A stretch of 64,000 nt of DNA from Calliopum simillimum (lineage: Eukaryota; Arthropoda; Insecta; Diptera; Lauxaniidae). Positions 11,490-24,180 of the stretch are shown in pieces. The position numbers were made by a program, and so were the translations under genes. Within the stretch, counting starts at the first letter, position 1. Each line of letters starts with the position of its first letter. The DNA is taken from contig OX638370.1 of the NCBI GenBank assembly GCA_951812925.1, positions 111,862,897-111,926,896 of the forward strand. The letters run 5' to 3'. Below the pieces are notes generated by a model. That model searched no databases and had not been told where the DNA came from. It worked only from the letters and a program-made list of their open reading frames with translations.

Positions 11490-12120
11490 CGTTTGCACCA
11501 GAGATTTATGAGGCGATTTATCCGTAGCTCACCTCATTCATCATGTATTATACGTCAAATAAATCTGGAAATATCGGTTAAACACCTAATAAATCTCCGA
11601 TGGAAACGCACTATTATAGTCTGCTTCCACCGGAGATTTATGGAAAGATTTAGCCGTAACTCACCTCATTCATCATGTTTCCACCGGAGCTGTTACTCAC
11701 TTCATTCTTCATGATAGCCGTAAATCGCCTCATAAATTTCCGATGGAAACAGGCTATTACTGCTGTTTCCAGATTTATTTGACGTTTAACACATAATGAA
11801 TGAGGTGAGTTACGTCTAAGCCTTTCCATAAATCTCCAATGGAAACGCACTATACATTTTTAAAGCGGATCAATCCTTATGATTTTGAACATAGTTAGAC
11901 ACCAACCAGTCAACGCAACGAAAAACTGACGAAACGAGTTGCTTACGTTTACAACCTTTTTTTCTCGAAAACTTGTTTTCGCACTGTATAGCCTGTTCCA
12001 GCGGAGATTAATAAGACAATTTACGGCTATTTTCAGATTTATTTGACGTTTAATACATGATGAATAAAGTGAGTTAAGGCTTAATCACTTCATGAATCTC
12101 CGGTGGGAGATTCCTTTTCA
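11490..12120. repeat. Array of direct and inverted ~70 bp units
   Basis: A unit like CCGGAGATTTATGGA...CGTAACTCACCTCATTCATC...GTCAAATAAATCTGGAAA recurs at about 11500, 11630 and 11690 on plus. It recurs inverted at about 11735, 11775-11850 and 12000-12115. Copies share the CACCTCATTCATCATG core. The arrangement looks like nested insertions of one palindromic MITE family. It has no coding capacity. Confidence 0.7.
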
Positions 12121-12549
12121 CAGATCAGGTCACATTTACTGTTTTTTTAAGAAGAGTTGTCCGAAAACATTACCTCAATTTTAGGTGAATGGAATAAAAA
12201 ATTTAAAATTTAATAGTGTTCTTCGGCACTCTGACAGAGGTATATTAAAGGTAAAAACGAAGCGGTGTTGGAGCACAGCCCTATCAAACTGTGGAAAAAC
12301 TATAAGAAAAAACAACTTCTTCTTTTCGAATTTATTTTACAAATTGAGTTAATTACAATTTAAAATACTTAAATAAATAAAAAATAATAAAAACAGTCAA
12401 CTATATCGCGTGATCAAAACAATTTGAATTGAATATGAATTTGAAAGTAATAAAGTAATTCCTAGTATTTAAAATTTTATGAGTTATAGCCATTGCATCC
12501 TTTATTTATCCAACAGAACATAAGTGATACATATAATTAGTAATTTGAA

Positions 12550-12640
12550 TTGTTTTTTGAAACAGAAATTGATTACCCTTATTTGCCAACAAACAAGCAT
12601 GGATCAGGTGACATTGTTGATTTGATGTTCAATAATAAGT
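12550..12640 (-). mobile_element. End fragment of the fab1-intron foldback family
   Basis: The segment GAAACAGAAATTGATTACC ... CCAACAAACAAGCATGGATC ... TGACATTGTTG matches the outer end of the copies at 2.6, 5.4 and 7.7 kb, in inverted orientation. Only one end is present. Confidence 0.55.
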
Positions 12641-12689
12641 TAGCGCAGCTACAAGTGCTCAGCAACAATTACCATCAGCGAATTCTGAA

Positions 12690-12950
12690 GATTTGGTGGC
12701 TCAGGACCATTTCCAATGTTAAACTGTTAAAAAGATGCCGACAAGTTCCTATCAGATGACGAAAATGGATATGCATTGTTCAGACACTGCGCAAACCAAC
12801 AATGAAAGTCTACTGTCAAACATTGAATTGGGACCCACAAGGTAGCAGAAGACGCGGCCATCCGAAGGCATTGTGACAACGATCATTGAAACAAGAGATA
12901 CGCGAATTTGGGGAAATGCCGGAAGGAAATGAAAGCACCTGCAAATCACC
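12690..12950 (+). pseudogene. Non-LTR retrotransposon 3' coding tail, decayed
   Basis: From about 12759 one frame reads RKWICIVQTLRKP, then WDPQGSRRRGHPKAL, a stop, and QRSLKQEIREFGEMPEG. The block 'KW..IGHTLRKP ... WNPQG.R.RGRP...W.R' is the common C-terminal tail of several LINE reverse transcriptases. Only this tail is visible, with a stop inside it. Clade is not assignable. Confidence 0.6.
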
Positions 12951-13119
12951 TTCACTATGAAAGAGTTTTGTGGATTCCCTATGATTCACAAGGAGATAAA
13001 TAACATAGTAAGAATATTTAAGCAACATTTCCAGAAGCTGCGTAACGAGTGAAAAAAATGGCTGGATTCCTCTATTTCAACAAGTAAGCTCCTTACGCAG
13101 AGAAGGAAGCGTGGCTGAT

Positions 13120-13290
13120 ATAGAAAAGCATATATATTCTTGATCAGCGTCACCTCCTGAGTCGATATAGCCATGTCCATCTGTCTGACTGGCTGTGTGT
13201 GGAAATACACTGTCTCCGTAGTTAAAGTTAGCTCGAGGGATTGAAAATAAGCAAAATCGGTCGACGGTCACGCCTACCGCCCATACAAAA
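13120..13290 (+). repeat. Dispersed fly repeat carrying TTGATCAGCGTCACC motif
   Basis: The stretch ATATATTCTTGATCAGCGTC, CCTGAGTCGATATAGCCATG and TCCATCTGTCTGACTGG is a motif chain I recognise as widespread in fly genomes. It is followed by the usual '...GTCACGCCTACCGCCCATAC' stretch. I cannot state its superfamily with confidence. It has no ORF. Confidence 0.55.
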
Positions 13291-13389
13291 AATATATTCA
13301 AAATCCAACTGGAAGAGTATTTTTCAGGACAATGCAACCAAAATACACATTAATACTACACTAGGAATAGTACGCGCAATCTCTGAGCA

Positions 13390-13610
13390 AAAACTACTGA
13401 AAGAGTTTTCTGAAATAATCCAACTAAATTTCACCCAAACACTAAAGGCTATAAATGCACGCTCTGAGCAAAAACTGGGTGAACTCGGGCAAGAGGGCGT
13501 GGCACCTCCCATACAAGCAAAAATTTCAAAATGCTATACTGAGAGTTTTTTGAGATAATCCAACTAAATTTCACCCAAACGCTAAGGGCTTTAAATGTAA
13601 GCTCTGAAAA
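13390..13610 (+). repeat. Direct repeat, two to three partial copies
   Basis: GAGTTTTCTGAAATAATCC with CAACTAAATTTCACCCAAAC (13398-13445) recurs as GAGTTTTTTGAGATAATCC with the same follow-on (13542-13583). AATGCACGCTCTGAGCAAAA recurs around them. The spacing is about 140 bp. It probably continues the element at 13.1 kb. Confidence 0.55.
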
Positions 13611-15844
13611 AATTCCTTCGATTTCGCTTGAAATATCGAAAAGTATCCGTCTGTCTTTTTCTCCATTTCCCCAACTACAAAATTTTTTATATCCCTTAAA
13701 CTGTTGGACCGGATGAGCTTCTGAAGTGGTTTGGAAGCAAATGCAAAGTTTATTACACGAAAAAGCAAAATTTTCATATAATTTTCATATTTCAAAAAAT
13801 TTCAAATAGTAATTTCTCAAATTCAATAATTTTCACATTCGTGAATCTGGCCAAAAACAAAATTCGCCGTATCTCTGAAATTATTTTACAAGGGTGAATG
13901 AGATTAGATACACATGTAAAGGATATTTTCGAAAGACTAGGTGAGCCTTTTAACTCATAATTAGGCAATTCTCAAGTTTTTGAAACATGTCGTAAAGTTG
14001 TATTGCTTCCAGTTTTCAAACTGATTTAAAAATGTTGCACAAAAATCCGCCTAAAATTATACAACACCGCATGTTGTACTTTTCCGAGTAAACATTATTT
14101 GTTCCGGCGCTCTGTACACATTTATCTCACTCACGAATAAGTCTTATCATCGGCTGAGTATTGTATTGCCGTATATCCCAATTTTGCAATTTAGAGAAAT
14201 CGTACTTTTAACTATTTTAACATGGCAGAAGAATAGTGAATAGTTCAGCACTGAAAAAAGATAGGACAAAATGGATAGATGTATTAGAAAGAACGTACGC
14301 AGAAGCACAAAGTTGCATCTCCAGTTAAAAACGTTTACGGCTAAACCAACCGACGTAATATTTCGGTTTGAAATTTTTTGTCCCTTGATATTTCTTTCGA
14401 TATACTCGTACACATTCCAACGTTCAACAAAAACCATAACACAACAAGGTTGATTTATTTTGTTGCTGACTACAGCACTTGCATAGGAATGATGAACACT
14501 GACTGATAGATTAATCTATGACGTACAAATGTTGACTTTTTCCATTGAAACAATTGACTAGATGTAGCATAGCCGCTGTCAAACTCATCAATGTCAGCTA
14601 TGCCGACATCTTGCCAATTCAACAACAGAGACTTTTGTTAATTAAAAGAAAAAAAAAAAACACTTTTGTTTTATAAATAAAATATTTAACAAAACTAAAA
14701 TAAAAATTGTTAAAAATAAAAAATTCATTGATAAAAATAACACTTTTTATTTTAAATTCAAATATTTGATTAAATCAAGTGTAATCCGTTGGGGCCAAAG
14801 ACTGGCGGTTAACTGATTTTAGAGACCCAGTCAAACCTAAGCACCACACCTTTAAGCCAAGCTAAATAAATAATTTCGAAATAAAGCAATAATTTAAATA
14901 ATTGTCAACTAACTACATACCAACATACATATATGTATGCATTTATAAATGCATGTAAGTGTGCGTAATTAAAGAAAATAAAAAAAAATCACCAACACAT
15001 TGATATTAAAAATACAGTGGTTTAACACGTAAAGGTCTTCAAAAAGTCGGTAGCGTTAAAATTTTTTCAAATTTCGAAAGAAACAAAAACAAAAAAAAAA
15101 TAGAAATCGGGAGCCACACTTTTCAGTAGTGGGGGTGCTTAAGATAGTGTGAGTGTATTTTGTTAATGTGCGCGTGCGCGCGCACCTTTAAAGGCTACAG
15201 AATTGCGCGCGCTCAAAGTATTTTGTTGTCATTTGCTGTTGCTGGCTGTTGCTACTTCTTCTTCTTCCTATTCACTGTCATGGCGCCTGAGCGGAATATT
15301 AATTAAATGGGTTCTTCATTTATTTATACCTAAAATTTTTCTCTCTATTAAATGTTTAAATTTCTTACTGTTTTCGTCTGCAAGTAGAATTTGTATCTAC
15401 CTTTTTTTTTTGCTATCGCATTTGTCGGCTCAAAGAATGCTGGCATCCTAAACCAAGTGCCAAGAAGTGTTTATGGTTTATTTATCACTAGCCCCTTCCG
15501 GTGTGTACAACTTTGTTGTATTAACACTAATTTTTCCTTTCCCTATATTTTATTCATTCTTTCTTATCAAGTTTTTTGGTTTTCATATCTACTTGATATG
15601 TATAGTCAGTCGATGACCTCATAGTTTTCCACTCATTTAAAAATATTTTTACTGTTAGCTATAAGCCTTAAAGACTTTCGATCGAATTAGCAATGTTATA
15701 ATCCTCTTTACGGTAGGAAATACACTCTCACCGTCAATCACTTAAGCCAAGATGTCAAAGAATAGTATATCTAGCTTAGTTCGTTGGACCGTTTCAAATG
15801 CTAAATGTGCTTTTCCTTCCTAGCGAATTCACTCGCACATCGAA
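13611..15844. other. Non-coding stretch with one leader-like block
   Basis: Mostly AT-rich sequence. About 14790-15150 is richer in GC patches and ends with a GTGAGT at 15149. It is followed by an alternating GCGCGTGCGCGCGC tract at 15170-15183. Pyrimidine-rich sequence follows. It could be an untranslated exon, but nothing confirms it. No repeat family is recognised. Confidence 0.35.
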
Positions 15845-16134
15845 TTCGAGCTTGGCACGGGCCTAATTTTTTAGAGGAATACGAAACAAGCACTTGAAAG
15901 CCCAGGCCCGCACGAATATTTTTATTATTATTGAGGAAGCTAAATCAATAATTTTCAAATGAAAAAAAAAACAAACATTTATACATGAAGTTCTTGAGTT
16001 TTATAGTCGAATCTAATAAGACAATTTGGACTACTCCATTGTCATTCTTAAACCAACATTTACATATACATTATTTTACAACCTTCCCGTGATTTACGGC
16101 CCTTTACGGGCTTCTAATTTTCATGCCCAGCTCT
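15845..16134. mobile_element. hAT-like MITE with 8 bp target duplication, copy 1
   Basis: The ends are TTCGAGCTTGGCACGGGCC on the left and ...CATGCCCAGCTCT on the right. The latter is the inverse of AGAGCTGGGCATG, a hAT-style terminus. It is flanked by ACATCGAA (15837-15844) and ACATCGGA (16135-16142), an 8 bp target duplication with one mismatch. GGGCC and GGCCC words are frequent inside. A larger relative lies at 46.9-47.3 kb. Confidence 0.7.
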
Positions 16135-16402
16135 ACATCGGATCCATAATAAAGTTAATTTTATAATCTTACAATAATATGAAGGGTGGAAGTGAAGAAC
16201 GTTAGTGAAATATGCAAGCAAAATCTTTATCAGTTTTGTTCATGGTTCTCCAACCAACGTACATATCTTAACGTTTCCCATTTTACCGAGTCTAGAAGGA
16301 TAACAAAAACAAAACTTTAACCGTGGTTGGCTCTTGGATGCTTTATCTCAGAGAGTAATCCCAGTGAATTCACCTGCATCTTCAAGCTTTTTGCTGTTTA
16401 TA

Positions 16403-17513
16403 GTAGGTACAAACCATTTCAAAACGATCAAGATTTTTTTTATGGCATCCGATTTGGCTATAAATTGGCATAAGCAATAGTTGCATAGTGGAAAAAATTA
16501 CTACCAAATATTTTTTCAAAATTTAAAAAAATGGCGGAGATATTGGACTTTGAAATTTTTAGGTTAGTTTTTTTTGAGAAGCTATAACTTCGGTTGCATT
16601 TATCCAATTTTCAATTTTATGGTGTTAAATGGTTTGTCTTAAAACAGACTTTAAAATAAAAACTAGAAAACATTTTTTTTTTTTTTATATATATAGTTTA
16701 CATTGAAAAAAAAAATTTAAATTGAGTTTCCCAAAATACGTCCTTTTTAATATTTTTTATTTTTCTTGTAAAAAAAGCTACAAGTGTAACTTACCAGTCC
16801 TCCAAAAATTGGAGTGGGCCTCCCAGTGGTTCTCCAGAAAAACAATAAAATGTAGCTTTTGCCGCAATTTTTCAGTACAATTTTTTTGAATTTGAAATTT
16901 TTTATTAAACGTTAATTTGAATTTGAAAAAAGTGCGTTGGTACTTATATTAGTACTATACAAGCAAAAAATCAGTCAATAAACTATTTTCAGCATTTGAA
17001 AATTTTTTTTAATAAAAATTTTAAATTAAAAAAATGTACTGAAAAATTGGGGAAGATGCTACATTTTATTGTTTTTCTGGAGAACCACTGGGAGGCCCAC
17101 TCCAATTTTTGGAGGACTGGTAAGTTACACTTGTAGCTTTTTTTACAAGAAAAATAAAAAATATTAAAAAGGACGTATTTTGGGAAACTCAATTTAAATT
17201 TTTTTTTTCAGTGTAAACTATATATAAAAAAAAAAAAAAAATGTTTTTTAGTTTTTATTTTAAAGTCTGTTTTAAGACAAACCATTTAACACCATAAAAT
17301 TGAAAATTGGATAAATGCAACCGAAGTTATAGCTTCTCAAAAAAAACTAACCTAAAAATTTCAAAGTCCAATATCTCCGCCATTTTTTTAAATTTTGAAA
17401 AAATATTTGGTAGTAATTTTTTCCACTATGCAACTATTGCTTATGCCAATTTATAGCCAAATCGGATTCCATGAACAAATTTCTTGATCGTTTACACATG
17501 GTTTGTACCAGTA
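16403..17513. mobile_element. Near-perfect long palindrome (foldback element), arms ~0.5 kb
   Basis: The left arm, about 16403-16910, is repeated inverted at about 17000-17513 with very few differences over its core (for example TGGAGTGGGCCTCCCAGTGG and CCACTGGGAGGCCCACTCCA). Outermost pairs are GTACAAACC and GGTTTGTAC. The centre is an AT-rich spacer of under 100 bp. No coding sequence is evident. A transcript would form a roughly 500 bp hairpin. Confidence 0.9.
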
Positions 17514-19742
17514 CTTTCCGAATGTTGTTTTTTTTTGTAAGTTTGTATGAAAATGTACTTTTCTCTTTATTGCTTTTTCAATTCTTCTATATTCTGAAGC
17601 GGACAAGTCATATCAGATTGGCCCAAGTGTCATGACTACCCCATAGCCTTATCAATTTGAAGAGTAGTTATTCTTTGAGGTACAACCGCTTTGGCATTTT
17701 TCTGACCAGATGATGAAGATGGTCAACCAGGCAAAACTTGTACCAATACTTAAAGGGCTTTCCTCTTGTGTACTGTTTGGTTCCTTGATTTTCGAAATAT
17801 GGGACCTTACTCTCATCGACTGAATGTTTTTGAGAAAGGATTGTAAAAGCATGATATCTCTCGTTCAGCAGAGGCTTAACAAAACCAAAACGGTCATAAA
17901 AAAAAACATAATGTATAGTACTTAGCCATCAACAGCGAAATCGAGGTTATTGCTCATGAAATAAAAAATCAAATTATTTTGCAACTCCATGCTACAATAA
18001 GAGTGATACATGAAAATGTCCAACATAGTCCCGAATGCTTCTAGAAGGACGTCAGGGCTATCTGGTTAAGAAGTGAAAACTAATATTATTTTAGAATTTT
18101 CGTAAAATCGTCATATCTCGAAAATGTACCGACCATACAAGTATAATTTTGAGCTTACATAAGCAAAGTCCTTTAAAGTAAGTTCCTAACATAAATGGCT
18201 ACACTTATAGTGGTATACGATTATGACACAAAAGTGAAAATTGAAAATAACAATTTTAGTGTAAAAAACAGTAAGTTCGTCTGTACAAATCTTGACATAC
18301 TACACAGATTATCCATGGATATTTGATTTGTACTTTTATTTATTGAATTAAATTTATTAAAGAAAAAAATTTTTATTTGTTTCCCATTAAAGTATGTAAT
18401 CACTTTACCTTATTCCTCATCTCAGAATATTATAGTCAACCTACCACATTCTTCCTCCCATAATCGTATGATTATAATTTCAGTCACGTACTCAGTCAGT
18501 TGCTGAAAATTGTTACTCAGAAGTCAGTCAGCCAGTAAGTAACCGAAAAAAAAAAAACTGAAAAAAAAAAAAAAAAAAATAACGAGACATCCAAATGACG
18601 CGTCTCATCGAAAAGAAATTCGAATATCAAAGAAATTCTGTCATCTTCTGTGAATACAATCATACCCAGACTTTACATAGCTTTAACTTCCCCAAAAAAA
18701 ACTTTCGATTCACTGTGTTTTTAGACATATATGTATGAAGATTTAAAGATGATTTTCTATTGCTTTTGGGTTGAACTACTCCTTTGCTTTTTACACCCTC
18801 ATTTGGCGATAGGAACATAAGTAAAAGGGAGTGAAAAGACGGACGAGTTAGCTGTTCTTGGAGCTTCCCTGAACGTGTGTATGTCTACAGAAATCGTTTT
18901 TGTTTACTCTCTCAATGTACCATTTCTAGAGACTGTACCACTATGGTCAGGGCAATGTTTTATTGAAAGTTAAGCGGTAGAACTTCATCGACAATGTCTC
19001 AACTGACTGCTCGTTGGTTAGTCGAAGGAACATATTCACTTGACAGGAAGGATTAAGTTAGCCAAAAGATTATTTCTATGGCCATGCAAGATTATGGGTT
19101 CTTTATTTTGAATAGGTTGGGTGCTTTAAATGTGGTGTTGAAATCGGGAAAATTTGGATGTTTCAGCTGTTTTGATATCTTTTGCTGAAAAACTTTTTCC
19201 ATGATTGTGCTAAATTAGTTTTGATTTTAATAAACAATTTTTTAACACCTAAATTCCAAATAACAAGGAAACAAAAGAATACATATTTTTTTTATGAAAC
19301 TTTCTTTTGGTATTTTATTTCCGCCGTTGATTGGCAATTAACATTCATGGGCATAATTTCATGCTATCATTTTTAATACATAATTATATGTATGTAAGAC
19401 CCTAGGGTGATTCAAAATGTTCTTTTCGTTTTACTTTCAGACGTGAAAAGAGCACTTAAATTATTAAAAAAAAAATCTCAAAAAAACAATCAACAAAAAC
19501 CTTTTTTTATGACTCATTCTCACTTGCCTGGCTAAGGCGATTTAGTTAGTTTATATCTAGTTAAGAACAAACTATAAAGTTTGGCATATAAAAAGCTTTG
19601 TATTAGAAATTTTTATAAGTCAGCTGTAGCCCTGCATTTAAAAAATACCAGAGGGAAATTATGAAATTTTTTTTCTTATATGCGATATATAAACTTCCTT
19701 ACCAAGCAAGAAAACTTTAAGCAAGTCAGGGACTTATTTGAC
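17514..19742. other. AT-rich non-coding stretch
   Basis: I see no gene and no recognisable element here. It has poly-A runs near 18547-18580, and ORFs shorter than 70 codons without recognisable motifs. Confidence 0.5.
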
Positions 19743-21060
19743 TTATGTGAAGTCGACTAATTGAGGTGATCGCTCCAGAAATCATTCAAAAAGAACAAAA
19801 ATTAATATTGGAAGAATTCCGTCTAAATAAGACACAGCTTGCAGAAATTGTTGGAGTATCACATATAAAAATTTTTAAAATTCTTAACGATGAACTTAGC
19901 GTGGCTAAGGTCAGCGCACCACGGGCGCCAAGAATGCTCATGAAGCCTCCAAGTCCCAAGTTTTTGGAATTCTGTAGTGAAGATAGAGATGGGATGCAAT
20001 ACCACCAAAAGGCACACCACCACCTAAAGAGTTTAAGGTGTTACAGTTGGCTGGGAGAATCATGGCGACAGTCGTTTGGGGCTCGGAAGGGATGCTGTTG
20101 ATCGTTAATAAAGGCGAAGGTGTCTGCATAACCCACAGTCTTCTTAAAGGTCAGGATTATCACACAAAAATTACGACAAAAACTGAAAACGGGGTTGATT
20201 CTAATGGCTTTTGTGATTATTTTCCCATTGTCCAGAAAATCCGATTAGATGCCCTCTTCGAGAAAGCCACTTTTCTAATTTTCCATATAAATAAAAAATA
20301 AAAAATTTTTTTTAACTACAACAAACAAAAATCAAAATAATCACATGCGATGTGTTTTGCGATGCTGAATTCGATTTGCTCTATCGGTTTTGAGTTATTC
20401 TTACCTAAGAACCAAGAAAATGGTTTTTTGCCATTTTTTGAAGCTATATAACTATATGAAATATCATTTTAAGATTAATATCGTTTATTTGTTAAATCGG
20501 TAACAGTACTTCAAAGCCCTAATTTTTTTCTTTAAAACCTAATTTCAAATATATCAATATCTTCATGTTTCTGGAAGATATCGTAGACCAAAATATTAAA
20601 AAAAAAAAATGTTTTTGTACTTTTTTTATCTTTTTAGGTTAGGATATCGCTGAGAAAAAATGATATTGACATAATTTAAGTTAGGTTTTAAGGACAAAGA
20701 TAAGAGCTTCTAAGTACTTTATCGAATTTTATAGGTGAACAATATGTCATCTAGTTATATAGGTTTAAAAAATTGCATAAAACAAGTGGCCTTCGAAATG
20801 TAGACTCAACCACCCTACAGTCCTGACGTGGCTCCCTGTAATTATTTCCTATTACCAAACTTGAAAACAAAAAAATATTTCGTGGGATGAAATTTGCATT
20901 GATGAAGAATTGAAAGATTCAGTTTCAGGGTTTTTTTTTTCCGACAAAGATAAAACATTTTTTTTCGAAGGTATCAGGATCAGAAAATTTTATTAGGATA
21001 GCAGAAGAATGTATTGAACAGGATAAATAAATTCGTATTTTTATTTCCACTAAATAATAA
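19743..21060 (+). pseudogene. mariner transposase relic, interrupted
   Basis: The frame at about 19766-19930 reads LNKTQLAEIVGVSHIKIFKI and LNDELSVAKVSA, the mariner helix-turn-helix region. After a frame change, 20020-20110 reads KEFKVLQLAGRIMATVVWGS and GMLLIV, the catalytic core start. The C-terminal part appears after an unrelated AT-rich stretch (about 20300-20770) as remnants of '..PYSPD..P.NYF' near 20810-20870 and a terminal segment to about 21030. Stops and frameshifts are frequent, so the copy is dead. The catalytic triad is not intact. Confidence 0.75.
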
Positions 21061-22793
21061 TTTATTAAAAACAAGTGAAAAAAGTGAGAATAGTGTTGTG
21101 ATTTAACTAAGAACAAAGTAATTGCCAGTGAACTGACAGAGCACAGACCAAGCTACAAAGTTTAAATGTTGGTCTTGGCTTACTTATTTGTACTAATTTC
21201 AGTGTGATTAACCAAGACAGTGAGAACAAGGCATTAACCAGACAAAATACTACAGTACAGTGTAGTTAAAAGAGGTACACTTGTGCGAAAAGTTGTCTCA
21301 TCGCAGTTTTCTTGGTATATTATTACATAATATGAGCTCTCCTATTTGAAAGTAAATAGAAATTAAATCACCCTAGCGTACACCATGTCCATGTTTAATT
21401 TTTCTCCTACCAATATATCTATGTATGCATTTACCTATCCAGTGTTGACTAAATATGGTTGCATAACCAAGTTATTGATTGGCCACAGCGTTATTTTGTG
21501 TGTTAACACTTTGAACACAAAGTAAGTAGTAAATTAATTGCATGATAATAATTTTTATTAAAAGAAATTATTAAATTCCATGCGTCAAAAATATGTTAAT
21601 TACGCCATTTGTATTTTAGTCACATTTTTTTTTTTTAACTGGCAATGGAAGCCCGTTACAGCGGTTTTATTTGATTTTTTATCTTTGCGTATCCACATTT
21701 TGAAATCGCGATACCTCCATAGAGGAAATTGATGAAATGTTTTATTCCGTTAAATAATAAGAATTTTTCACTTTGATGTTTAGTCAGCAGTTACAAAAGT
21801 AATTTTTACCAATGGTTTTCCTTCTTTAATGCTGTACAAAGTCATCTTAGAACAGCCTAAAATTATGCTATCGAAACACTTTCAATGAAAAACGTTAAGA
21901 CAGTTCCAGTATATTGAATATTTATTTATTACATAGTCTTAGGAGACGTCTTTGGCGTTGATATTTTGATCGGTCTATCAACGCAAGCACAAATTTTTAT
22001 CACTTCAAAGATACACTTTCGTGAATGGTGCATAATTATTACAGGTGACAAATTGTCGCGAACAAAATTAATTATTACAGACCAGAAGCAATTATTTATT
22101 GCAATCAATTTATTGCAGATAAAATGCGTACTTACTTTTATTCAGATGAAATGACACAACTTTTTTATTATTTGGTTTACCGACATATGTATTCCTTTAA
22201 CTATTTGCATTATGATATATAAACAGAGATATAAAAGTAACAATGATGAAGACTTGTCAATAAGATAATTCTGCAAAAATATCAAAGCTATTAAACTCTA
22301 TACTTTATTGCAAAAAAAAAAATAAATTATATACTTACCTATACATGGGGGAATCCATGCAAAATTTTTCGACGAAAAATTTTTCCCTGGAAATGTGTTC
22401 TTCAAGAGCTTCCGATGATCCATTCAATTATTTACGGCACTAAACAGTTTATTGTGTTGGCCGACTTTTCAGTTTTTTCATGATTTTCAGGCGTGAAATG
22501 AGTGAGGAGGGAAAACTTGTTTCTGGTATCCTTAAAAATATTTTCGTCACAGATAAAAAAATTTTTGGCCCCGAAATTTTTGTCTCACCCGATCTAAAAA
22601 TGTTCGTCGAAATGTCTTTTGGTAGTCACAAAACTTTCAGAGTGGAGACTTCCATATTGCCCTCAGGAGCTCTATATGTCTGATACGCGGGAAAATATTT
22701 TATGTGTACATAATCTGCACGCTAATTCATCCGATAATAAATAAATGAGAATTGCACTAATGAAAACATTACAGGCACTCAAAATAAAAAAGT
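21061..22793. other. AT-rich non-coding stretch
   Basis: I see no gene. A self-complementary GACGAAAAATTTTTC occurs near 22370. I assign no element. Confidence 0.45.
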
Positions 22794-23714
22794 GTAGAGT
22801 AGAACGGGGCAATGTCGTGCACTCAACTTTGACATGCTCGTAAAGCCGTACATCTCAAGCGAATGCGACGAGTAAGCATCCGATCGAAAGATAATTTTGT
22901 TGGTTACATCCATGTGTAACAACATTTGTGTAGCGAGAAATTGTGTTTGTGTAAATGAAGAAAAAAAAAATGGGCACGACATTACCCCCCTCAAAATTAG
23001 TGGGGTTATGTCGTGCATTGTTTTCCGAGTATAGTAAAGGTACCAAAATGTGTGAGAAATGATAGGTAGTGGTTCTATTAGAAGAGATTTAGCATTATCA
23101 TGTATTTATTCATTATTATACAAGTGTGAAGTACATAATATGTTGTGTAGAGTAGAACGGGGCAATGTCGTGCACTCAACTTTGACTTGCTCGTAATGCC
23201 GTACATCTCAAGCGAATGCAATGAGTAAGCATCCGATCGAAAGATAATTTCATTGGTTACATCCATGTGTAACAACATTTGTGTAGCGAGAAATTGTGTT
23301 TGTATAAGTGAATGTGCACGACCTTACCCCAATGGTCGTTTTAAAGGTCAACTTCGATAACTCGGTGAAGCCCAAAATTTTTTTGGAAATCAAATACTTC
23401 TTTTCTTTGGCAGGATATTTCGTTTCAGAAAACACTTACCTGGTATATTTTCCCGCAAGGAAAATTATTTTTCTGACCCGATGAAAAAACACTTTTATCG
23501 TCCCGAAAGCGTTCTTTTTGAAAAAAAGGCTACTCTATAGAGACGAACTGGTGAAAATTGCTAGTATTATATGCATAAGCTCAGTAGGTCAGCAGGTCCC
23601 TACCTTACGAATAGTTGGTAAATCATTCAATTCCTTGGGCTAAAACAGCCAGTGCACGACATTACCCCCTGCACGACATTACCCCCTGCACGACATTACC
23701 CCGTTCTACTCTAC
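22794..23714. mobile_element. Element A: TIR element with repeated GTCGTGCA/TTACCCC motifs
   Basis: The left end GTAGAGTAGAACGGGG plus CAATGTCGTGCA is inverted at the right end, 23687-23714. A second left-end copy starts at 23147 and repeats about 175 bp of the first (22794-22968), including CATCTCAAGCGAATGC. The motif TGCACGACATTACCCC recurs: about 22976, inverted about 23003, about 23313, and three times in tandem at 23652-23703. There is no ORF. The duplicated left end suggests one copy nested in another. Confidence 0.8.
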
Positions 23715-23792
23715 TTTCCAACGCTGAATCTGAAACCAAAGTTAGAATTGCTTATATACCTACAGTATTTTGAGATATTCTTGTTTGAAGCT

Positions 23793-24180
23793 GCAGAAAA
23801 CACTGTTTTCAGGCTTATAACGCAGTTCCAGAAATAGGTACAATTCCGTTTTATTAATTGTATCGCAAAGCCATAATCTTCCTTATCAAACTATACCTTC
23901 AATTGTGTCCGCCTGGTCCCTTACTTTCCGAGCTATAACCCTTTGAAGTAAACGGTTTTCAATTGATAAATTATATTTATAGCGGAAAACCGATTTATGG
24001 CCGAAAACACTTGAAATACGCTTGCCTTTACTTGAAAGGTAGATAACTCGGAAAATAATTGTCCGATTGTAAAAAATTTAAGGCATGGTTTGATAAAGAA
24101 GATTATGGATATCCGATACAATTAAAAAAAAAATTGAATTACACTTTTTCCTGGAACTGCGCCAGAAAACAGCTCCGACG
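23793..24180. repeat. Imperfect inverted repeat, arms ~130 bp
   Basis: CGCAGTTCCAGAAATAGGT, AATTGTATCGCAAAGCCAT and AATCTTCCTTATCAAAC on the left face their inverted counterparts (GTTTGATAAAGAAGATTATG ... TTCCTGGAACTGCG) on the right. Arms are roughly 75-80 per cent identical by eye. This is an old foldback element. Confidence 0.6.

Noticed and set aside
15170..15183. Alternating GCGCGTGCGCGCGC tract as Z-DNA element
   Set aside because: Short and isolated. No functional support from sequence.
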